From Vicia villosa (taxonomy: Eukaryota > Streptophyta > Magnoliopsida > Fabales > Fabaceae), in contig NW_026705216.1 of NCBI RefSeq assembly GCF_029867415.1, forward strand, positions 558,001 through 622,000: 64,000 nt of DNA, written 5' to 3'. The notes beneath the pieces were generated by a model that saw only the letters and a program-made list of their open reading frames with translations, ran no database searches and was not told the DNA's origin. Positions 58,601 to 64,000 of the stretch are shown here, piece after piece. Both the position numbers and the translations under genes were made by a program. Position 1 is the first letter of the stretch. Each line of letters begins with the position of its first letter.

Positions 58601-60359
58601 CACAGAAGATGTCGGAACATTCTGGGATCTTACAGCAGAAGGTTCTACAAGAGAAGATGATTGCAGTCCCACTACCACAGAAGCTGAGACTGAACCCCCT
58701 AACAAGAGTCCTTCTATAAGAATTCAGAAAGATCATCCTAAAGATCTTATTATAGGAGATCTCAACAGTGGAGTTATTACAAGGTCAAGAGAAGTTGTCT
58801 CAAACTCTTGTTTTGTGTCAAAAATTGAACCTAAAAATGTCAAGGAAGCATTAACAGATGAGTTCTGGATTAATGCCATGCAGGAAGAACTAGGCCAGTT
58901 TGAAAGAAATGAAGTATGGGAGCTGGTACCAAGACCTAAAGATACTAATGTCATTGGAACTAAATGGGTTTACAAGAACAAGTCAGATGAACTGGGAACT
59001 GTTATCAGAAACAAAGCAAGGCTAGTTGCTCAAGGATACACCCAAGTTGAAGGAATTGACTTTGATGAAACCTTTGCTCCTGTAGCCAGACTTGAGTCAA
59101 TTAGGCTATTGTTAGGGATTGCATGTATTCTGAAATTCAAACTATACCAGATGGATGTGAAGAGTGCTTTCTTGAATGGATATTTGAATGAGGAAGTCTA
59201 TGTAGAACAACCTAAAGGTTTTGCAGATCCAAACCACCCTGATCATGTATACAAATTAAGAAAAGCTCTTTACGGTTTGAAACAAGCTCCTAGAGCTTGG
59301 TATGAGAGACTAACTGAGTTTCTTACTAGCAATGGATACAGGAAAGGAGGGATAGATAAAACTCTTTTTGTTAAAGATGAAGAAGGGAAGATTCTGATAG
59401 CTCAGATCTATGTGGATGATATTGTATTTGGTGGGATGTCAGACAAGATGACTAGACATTTTGTTGATCAGATGCAATCTGAATTTGAAATGAGTCTAGT
59501 TGGAGAATTAACCTATTTTCTTGGGCTGCAAGTCAAACAGATGGAAGACTCAATCTTTCTCTCTCAGAGCAAGTATGCTAGAAACATTGTCAAAAAGTTT
59601 GGAATGGAAAATGCTTCTCACAAAAGGACACCAGCACCTACCCATTTGAAGCTGTCCAAAGATGAAAAGGGAACCAGTGTTGATCAAAGTCTATACAGAA
59701 GCATGATAGGAAGTCTGTTGTATCTTACAGCCAGTAGACCTGATATTGCCTTTGCTGTTGGGGTATGTGCTAGGTATCAAGCAGAACCCAAAACCAGCCA
59801 TATCAATCAAGTCAAAAGGATCCTGAAATATGTGAATGGTACTTGTGAATATGGAATGCTCTACTCTCATGGGTGTGAACCCATTCTCACTGGATATTGT
59901 GATGCAGACTGGGCAGGAAGTGCTGATGACAGAAAAAGTACTTCAGGAGGGTGTTTCTTCTTGGGTAATAATCTTATTTCATGGTTCAGCAAGAAACAAA
60001 ATTGTGTGTCCCTGTCCACTGCAGAGGCAGAATACATTGCAGCAGGAAGTAGCTGTTCTCAGCTTGTTTGGATGAAACAAATGTTAACAGAATACAATGT
60101 CACACAAGATGTCATGACATTATATTGTGACAATTTGAGTGCCATCAACATTTCAAAGAATCCCATTCAGCATAGCAGGACCAAGCACATTGATATTAGA
60201 CACCATTACATTAGAGATCTTGTTGAAGATAAAACAATTGTCTTGGAACATGTTGCTACAAATCTTCAACTAGCTGATATTTTCACAAAAGCCTTGGATG
60301 CAAATCAATTTGAAAATCTAAGAAGCAAACTGGGCATTTGTCTTTGTGAAGGATTATAG
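55665..60359 (+). CDS. gag-pol: Sirevirus Gag-Pol polyprotein, intact (1564 aa)
   Basis: One open frame with ATG at 55665, 56 bases after the primer site. Gag is residues ~10-220 (UBN2-like), with two zinc knuckles at C298-C311 ([14 protein letters not shown]) and C499-C512 ([14 protein letters not shown]) separated by an acidic, coiled-coil-like stretch. Protease is D562-S-G. Integrase: H688, H693, C722, C725, then D753, D816 and E852 with the D-x35-E spacing. Reverse transcriptase: D1164 (MDVKSAF) and Y1249-V-D-D. RNase H: D1413, E1454 and D1489. All catalytic residues looked at are present, with no stop or shift. Two knuckles and the gag N-terminus place it with the Sirevirus (SIRE) group. 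It produces the particle and enzymes for retrotransposition. Confidence 0.97.
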   Translation: MDKEGGGFIMRPPILDGSNYDYWKPLMVAFLKSVNSKAWRAVNKGWEHPVITDKDGNKTLKPEEDWDKDEEALALGNSKALNALFNGIDKNIFRLVHQCELAKDVWDILKTTHEGTSKVKMSRLQLLTTKFENLRMRDDESIKDFHMNLLDIANTSGALGEKMSDEKLVRKILRSLPKRFDMKVTAIEEAQDISKMKVEELIGSLQTFEMGINENSEKKNKSIAFVSNSQEEVKESREENVSESIAMLGKQFNKIMRRMHQKSRPNVQNISSDINRSYDSGRGVKPEEKYNHNKGIQCHGCEGYGHIRAECPTYLKKQKKGLSVSWSDEDSESDFEEESAKHVTALTGVCNSDEDASEDELTFEELAISYRKLCIRSAEVCQQGEKQKKYIAQLEANNKELNETISELNGEIILLQSKLDQMSKSVKMLNSGTDMLEEILQVGKSSRDMSGIGFVGAKKNVQDSSRTKPEAEMLKPMSKHVTQHHEKGKMKRKFQRWRCHYCGRFGHIKSFCFRLYGYPDQTPSYKPKQIMPIQKQQWKPKSMALIAHTSLRVSAKEDWYFDSGCSRHMTGIKNLLVDIKSHSTSYVTFGDGAKGEIKGVGKLDCSGVPNLEGVLLVKGLTANLISISQLCDQGYQVNFTKAECVVINEEKEVVMRGVRSKDNCYLWVSHESSYSTVCSKEEEAKLWHQKLGHLHLRGMKRIISLEAVRGIPKLQIDEGKICGECQVGKQTRMSHPKVKHLTTSRVLELLHMDLMGPMQIESLGGKKYAYVVVDDYSRYTWVNFIREKSDVFDVFKDLCQRIQREKENGVVRIRSDHGKEFENQKFAEFCSSEGIHHEFSSPITPQQNGVVERKNRTIQESARAMIHAKNLPIYFWAEAMNTACYVHNRVTLRKGTSTTLYEIWKGRKPTVKYFHVFGSKCYILADRDHRRKMDPKSDEGIFLGYSTNSRAYRVFNSRTKIIMESINVVVDDVHNQADVTEDVGTFWDLTAEGSTREDDCSPTTTEAETEPPNKSPSIRIQKDHPKDLIIGDLNSGVITRSREVVSNSCFVSKIEPKNVKEALTDEFWINAMQEELGQFERNEVWELVPRPKDTNVIGTKWVYKNKSDELGTVIRNKARLVAQGYTQVEGIDFDETFAPVARLESIRLLLGIACILKFKLYQMDVKSAFLNGYLNEEVYVEQPKGFADPNHPDHVYKLRKALYGLKQAPRAWYERLTEFLTSNGYRKGGIDKTLFVKDEEGKILIAQIYVDDIVFGGMSDKMTRHFVDQMQSEFEMSLVGELTYFLGLQVKQMEDSIFLSQSKYARNIVKKFGMENASHKRTPAPTHLKLSKDEKGTSVDQSLYRSMIGSLLYLTASRPDIAFAVGVCARYQAEPKTSHINQVKRILKYVNGTCEYGMLYSHGCEPILTGYCDADWAGSADDRKSTSGGCFFLGNNLISWFSKKQNCVSLSTAEAEYIAAGSSCSQLVWMKQMLTEYNVTQDVMTLYCDNLSAINISKNPIQHSRTKHIDIRHHYIRDLVEDKTIVLEHVATNLQLADIFTKALDANQFENLRSKLGICLCEGL

Positions 60360-60419
60360 CAATTAATTGGGTGTGCGACCAGCACTATAGCTCACTTGAA
60401 TGTCAAGTATACTCAGCTG

Positions 60420-60602
60420 ATGGTGGTGATGATAATACTGTTGGTTTTGATGGCTGATGAGTTTAAGGATGCTGATGCCCGGATTAGTAGTTCCAGTGAA
60501 GTGGAAATGAGTAAGGAGGATACTGAAGATACTGCTGGTTCTGAAGTGAAAATCTTTATCTGTTGTTTGGCTCCTTTTGTGGCTAGAAAGGGGGAGAAGT
60601 GA
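60420..60602 (+). CDS. Small ORF (60 aa) between pol and 3' LTR, hydrophobic N-terminus
   Basis: ATG at 60420, 61 bases after the pol stop. Residues 1-11 are a hydrophobic run (MVVMIILLVLM), followed by ADEFKDADARISSS, acidic serine-rich sequence, a short FICCLAPF patch and ARKGEK; the last codons lie in a purine tract. The N-terminus looks like a signal peptide. It lies where Sireviruses may have an env-like ORF but is much shorter. It could be a captured host fragment, a vestige or chance. Confidence 0.3.
   Translation: MVVMIILLVLMADEFKDADARISSSSEVEMSKEDTEDTAGSEVKIFICCLAPFVARKGEK
60585..60599 (+). other. Upstream polypurine tract
   Basis: AGAAAGGGGGAGAAG, an extra copy of the purine tract about 245 bases before the 3' LTR; multiple tracts are a Sirevirus signature. 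Confidence 0.65.
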
Positions 60603-60831
60603 AAGTGATAGATGATGACTTGGTTGTTGCTGGTATGATGACTTGGTTGTTGCTGGTTGTTTGCTGTAATTGTTTCTCTGTGTTACTTTTGGTTCCTTGG
60701 ATGTACTATATTTAATCAAGCAGGATGTTGTTGGCTGACAGAATTTTTTTTCTCTGGATTCTTGTTTCTATTGGCTGCTGTGTGTAATCTCTGATGGTAT
60801 CATCTATTATTGTTTTAGCCAAAAATTCGCC

Positions 60832-60841
60832 AAAGGGGGAG
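60832..60841 (+). promoter_or_regulatory. Polypurine tract (plus-strand primer)
   Basis: AAAGGGGGAG two bases before the 3' LTR start at 60844. Confidence 0.9.
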
Positions 60842-60843
60842 TT

Positions 60844-61767
60844 TGTAGATGCTTTTGATTGGCTGTATTTTTTGGTAAAACAAATAGTGTCTGTATCATG
60901 TCAAACCTGGTGTCATGATATGCATTGTTTTTGAAGTTTTTCTTGTGCAGGCTTTTACCTGATGTCAAGACCGATGTCATGACATCCGAAGCTGATGTGT
61001 TTTATTATGTTCTCAGCATGGTTGTTTGATCTGTTAAAACTTTGCGCGCCTCTTTTGGAAACTTTGGATATTGAGTTGTTTCAGAACAACGTTATGCGAT
61101 GTTTATTCATAGGATCTTTGTTTTATGGAAATGGTTTTAAATTGGTTTAAAACTAATATTGGATCCAAGGCCCAGCTGCTGCAAGGTTATTTATAACATT
61201 TGAAGAAGCTGCTGTATGGGGTGGTTTTCGTTAGGGTTTGCCGTCAAGAAGTTGGTTGTGTTTTTTTCGTTTGTGTTGTAGTTTTCATGTAAGCCAAACA
61301 ATCATGATGATGATTGTCTTGGTCTAGGTGTTTTGTTTTGTGTTGTAAGAAGTACTCAAAGCTTCTAAGCAAGAGTACTATTGTACTTGATCAAAGCTTT
61401 TAAGCAAGATCAAGTTGTGTTTTGAAGAGTGTCTTCTTTTGTTTTTCATCTGTTAGTTCTTCATCACTGCTGTGATTGAGGGGGAGTGAGTAGGAGCTCT
61501 GGTCTAGCGGTTTAGATTGAAGTTGCATTGGGTAGATATTAAGTGAAAGGCGTAATATTGAGTTGTATTACCTTGAATTAATATTACTTATAGTGGACTT
61601 CCTCCCTGACTTGGTAGCCCCCAGATGTAGGTGTGTTTGCACCGAACTGGGTTAACAATTTTCCTGTGTTGTTTTTCTGTTTGCACTTTGTTCATTTGTT
61701 TAAAAACATTCAGATAGTGATGTCGTGACATCCTGTAAGACATCGCGTGTCTGAGTCCAGAATTTCA
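60844..61767 (+). repeat. 3' LTR of intact Sirevirus (924 bp)
   Basis: The same length as the 5' LTR with one difference (61145). It is followed by the GAGGG duplication at 61768-61772. Near identity of the LTRs indicates a very recent insertion. Confidence 0.97.
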
Positions 61768-62356
61768 GAGGGCTTCTACTCACTTTCAAAACATATCATA
61801 AAACATATTTTTATAACTTTCTCACTCTCTGCTTTTTTTCTCATTTGTTTCTTTTTCAATAAATTTCTTTAGTGCTTTGTGAGTGAAAAGTATCGGTAAG
61901 GTGTACTTTTATCTATTGTGGTGTTGGATATTATTGTAGTTTACACAAGAGAAATTTATCTCTTGTGTAATATCTCTTGTGAGAAGTTGTTTTTTGGTTT
62001 TTGAGCTTAGCCAATAAAATCTATTATTTGGTTTGTGAGATTGTTCGTTAAAATCTTTATTTGGTTCGTGAGTTTTTCCCGATGTAAAAGCTTTTGCTTG
62101 GTTTGTGAAATTGTCCGTCAAAATATCGGTTTGGTTCGTGAGCTTAGCCTAGTGTAAAATCTGTAACACCCCGATATCCGCTGCACGCATCAACCGTGTC
62201 GGCCAACCGAGCATGTTACCCGGCTTAATCAATAATCCCCCTAGGTCCGCTTATCGGCTGCCCAGGAAATATTGTTTTTGCCTCCCGCAGGAATCGAACC
62301 ATGTACCTAGGGGTTAAGTACGTATTCATAGCAATTCCTGCTACCAATTGAGCTAG

Positions 62357-62550
62357 TAGCTCAAGTGGTAGCAGGAATTGCTATGAATACGTACTTAACC
62401 CCTAGGTACATGGTTCGATTCCTGCGGGAGGCAAAAACAATATTTCCTGGGCAGCCGATAAGCGGACCTAGGGGGGATTATTGATTAAGCCGGTAACATG
62501 CTCGGTTGGCCGGCACGGTTGATGCGTGCAACGGATATCGGGGTGTTACA
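62357..62550 (+). repeat. tRNA-like unit U1
   Basis: A box at 62357-62370, B box at 62412-62422, then GCGGGAGGCAAAAACAATAT, CCGATAAGCGGACC and a GATATCGGGGTGTTACA end. This copy has GGTAGCAGG and GGTACATGG where the other forward units have GGTAGCAAG and GGTACGTGG; its partner U' (62162-62355) carries the matching complement. Confidence 0.85.
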
Positions 62551-62570
62551 TTAAAAAGGCGCCTTTTTAA
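62551..62570. repeat. 20-bp perfect palindromic linker
   Basis: TTAAAAAGGCGCCTTTTTAA joins two dimers; an identical copy lies at 63159-63178. TTTTT within it could end RNA polymerase III transcription from the unit to its left. Confidence 0.95.
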
Positions 62571-62766
62571 TGTAACACCCCGATATCCGCTGCACGCATC
62601 AACCGTGTCGGCCAACCGAGCATGTTACCCGGCTTAATCAATAATCCCCCCTAGGTTCGCTTATCGGCTGCCCAGGAAATATTGTTTTTGCCTCCCGCAG
62701 GAATCGAACCACGTACCTAGGGGTTAAGTACATATTCATAGCAATTCTTGCTACCAATTGAGCTAG

Positions 62767-62959
62767 TAGCTCAAGTGGTAGCAAGAATTGCTATGAATAC
62801 GTACTTAACCCCTAGGTACGTGGTTCGATTCCTGCGGGAGGCAAAAACAATATTTCCTGGGCAGCCGATAAGCGGACCTAGGGGGATTATTGATTAAGCC
62901 GGTAACATGCTCGGTTGGCCGACACGGTTGATGCGTGCAGCGGATATCGGGGTGTTACA
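62767..62959 (+). repeat. tRNA-like unit U2
   Basis: The same layout as U1, with the GGTAGCAAG/GGTACGTGG variants that also appear, complemented, in its partner 62571-62765. Confidence 0.85.
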
Positions 62960-62964
62960 TTAAG

Positions 62965-63158
62965 TAGCTCAATTGGTAGCAAGAATTGCTATGAATACGT
63001 ACTTAACCCGTAGGTACGTGGTTCGATTCCTGCGGGAGGCAAAAACAATATTTCCTGGGCAGCCGATAAGCGGACCTAGGGGGGATTATTGATTAAGCCG
63101 GTAACATGCTCGGTTGGCCGACACGGTTGATGCGTGCAGCGGATATCGGGGTGTTACA
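62965..63158 (+). repeat. tRNA-like unit U3 without inverted partner
   Basis: It begins TAGCTCAATTGGTAGC, directly after TTAAG. The expected inverted partner and most of a linker are missing between U2 and U3. It has TAACCCGTAGG where the other units have TAACCCCTAGG. Confidence 0.85.
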
Positions 63159-63373
63159 TTAAAAAGGCGCCTTTTTAATGTAACGCCCCGATATCCGCTG
63201 CACGCATCAACCGTGTCGGTCAACCGAGCATGTTACCGGCTTAATCAATAATCCCCCCTAGGTCCGCTTATCGGCTGCCCAGGAAATATTGTTTTTGCCT
63301 CCCGCAGGAATCGAACCACGTACCTAGGGGTTAAGTACGTATTCATAGCAATTCTTGCTACCAATTGAGCTAG

Positions 63374-63567
63374 TAGCTCAAGTGGTAGCAAGAATTGCTA
63401 TGAATACGTACTTAACCCCTAGGTACGTGGTTCGATTCCTGCGGGAGGCAAAAACAATATTTCCTGGGCAGCCGATAAGCGGACCTAGGGGGGATTATTG
63501 ATTAAGCCGGTAACATGCTCGGTTGGCCGACACGGTTGATGCGTGCAGCGGATATCGGGGTGTTACA
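63374..63567 (+). repeat. tRNA-like unit U4
   Basis: The last unit; its TGTTACA end is the right end of the element. Its partner is 63179-63372, which starts TGTAACGCCCC (one change from the other U' starts). Confidence 0.85.
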
Positions 63568-64000
63568 AAATCTCTCTCTTGGTTCTGAGATTAGCATGGT
63601 GTAAAATCTTGTGTTTGGTTTGGAGGATATTCATTGTAAAACTCAAGTTTGATTATTAGAAGGTTCATGGACATAAACTATGAAAATATCATATCTATAA
63701 TGAAAACTCTCAAGAAGAAATTCTTGGGGGGAAAAGTAGGTCAAGTGGTTATTCGAACCTTTATAAATCTTTGGTGCAATTCTCTCATCCCTTATCTCTT
63801 TTTATTTCTTCTATTTATTTGTTTTTGTTGTGCATTTATCTCTTCCTTACTCTAATTTCGTTTTCTTTTCTTATTTTGTTGTCTACACTTTGTTTTTTAA
63901 CGAAATCATTTTAAACAATTTATTTTATCAAAGAATTTTCAATTAGACAACATTGTTCAAACTCTTATAATTCACCTCTCCCCTTTCTTGTATTTGGAGT

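Larger units (their letters stand above)
62157..63572. mobile_element. Palindromic array of tRNA-like units with AAATC duplication
   Basis: The element spans 62162-63567 (1406 bp), starts TGTAACACCCCG and ends CGGGGTGTTACA. Flanking AAATC copies lie at 62157-62161 and 63568-63572. It is made of seven ~194-bp units: U' 62162-62355, U 62357-62550, linker 62551-62570, U' 62571-62765, U 62767-62959, TTAA, U 62965-63158, linker 63159-63178, U' 63179-63372, U 63374-63567. U' is the reverse complement of U. Each U has an A-box-like start TAGCTCAAGTGGTAG (or ATTGG) and a perfect B box GGTTCGATTCC 55 bases on. There is no open frame. TG...CA ends and a 5-bp duplication point to integrase-type insertion; I know of no described element with this layout. 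Confidence 0.9.
53915..64000 (+). repeat. Sirevirus-like LTR hosting two nested insertions (runs off the window)
   Basis: The LTR starts TGTAGATCTATGTGCTTGC at 53915. It is split after 54671 by the complete Sirevirus, resumes at 61773, is split again after 62161 by the palindromic element, and resumes at 63573. No LTR end is seen by 64000. Excluding insertions and one copy of each duplication it is at least ~1.57 kb. Repeated TTTGGTTCGTGAG and TTTGGTTTGTGAG units with TAAAATCT (61990-62160, 63573-63640) form a small internal repeat. Confidence 0.7.

Noticed and set aside
60363..60719. 118-codon minus-strand frame behind the Sirevirus pol
   Set aside because: Low-complexity Ser/His-rich translation, antisense to the element, with no domain.
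62357..62440. Functional tRNA gene
   Set aside because: A and B boxes are present, but the 5' acceptor strand is missing and the T-arm beside the B box pairs poorly; no complete cloverleaf.
62162..63567. CRISPR-like or satellite-like regular repeat array
   Set aside because: Units alternate in orientation, have no unique spacers and are bounded by a single 5-bp duplication in plant repeat DNA, so this is a mobile fold-back structure.
62162..63567. Cassandra-type TRIM (5S rRNA-derived LTR)
   Set aside because: The boxes are tRNA-like; the 5S rRNA internal promoter sequence is not seen, and there are no direct LTRs with PBS and purine tract.

Overview
This window looks like repeat-dominated plant nuclear DNA. 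I find no convincing host gene, rRNA gene or functional tRNA gene. The mix of elements suggests a large-genome legume, probably of the pea/vetch/faba group. It holds Sirevirus-type Ty1/copia elements, very long LTRs that start TGTCATACCC (the style of Ty3/gypsy Ogre/Tat elements abundant in that tribe), L1-type LINEs, CACTA remnants, a Stowaway and other MITEs, and a tRNA-derived SINE. The species is an inference; the repeat content is read from the sequence.

Layout. 1-13.1 kb is a patchwork of old LTR-like pieces: a diverged Sirevirus-like LTR (3233-4218), a 50-bp tandem repeat (1701-2067), a 19-bp tandem repeat (9058-9190), a probable hAT-like MITE (8477-9059) and the 3' end of a CACTA transposon (10411-11500). 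13.6-22.1 kb is a decayed minus-strand Ty1/copia element. It was hit by a 454-bp Harbinger/Tourist-like MITE with a TAT duplication and by a composite insertion ending in a CACTA terminus. 24.75-31.0 kb is a LINE carrying nonsense codons and a 1901-bp solo LTR flanked by GCTAA. 31.1-32.8 kb holds a Stowaway MITE, a 125-bp duplication, a short palindromic MITE and an AT-rich 155-bp tandem array. A second, 5'-truncated LINE with a fully open 377-codon frame follows at 32.9-34.1 kb.

34.1-40.8 kb has (TA)n tracts, a SINE, two fold-back elements (one 1.5 kb long) and remains of a Ty3/gypsy protease region and LTR. 40.8-53.4 kb is the tail of one Sirevirus-like element. Its LTR was split by a 6115-bp solo LTR with a perfect CAAAG duplication and followed by a second, truncated LTR of similar type. 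53.4-64.0 kb is the tail and LTR of another Sirevirus-like element, into which two younger elements inserted.

The first of these is a complete Sirevirus (54672-61767): two 924-bp LTRs differing at one base, a GAGGG duplication, a PBS, polypurine tracts and one open 1564-codon Gag-Pol with all inspected catalytic residues present. The second, at 62162-63567, is the most unusual object here. It is a 1406-bp nested palindrome built from seven copies of a ~194-bp unit, each with a tRNA-like A box and a perfect B box. The units form head-to-head dimers joined by a 20-bp palindromic linker. The whole object ends TG...CA and is flanked by a 5-bp AAATC duplication.
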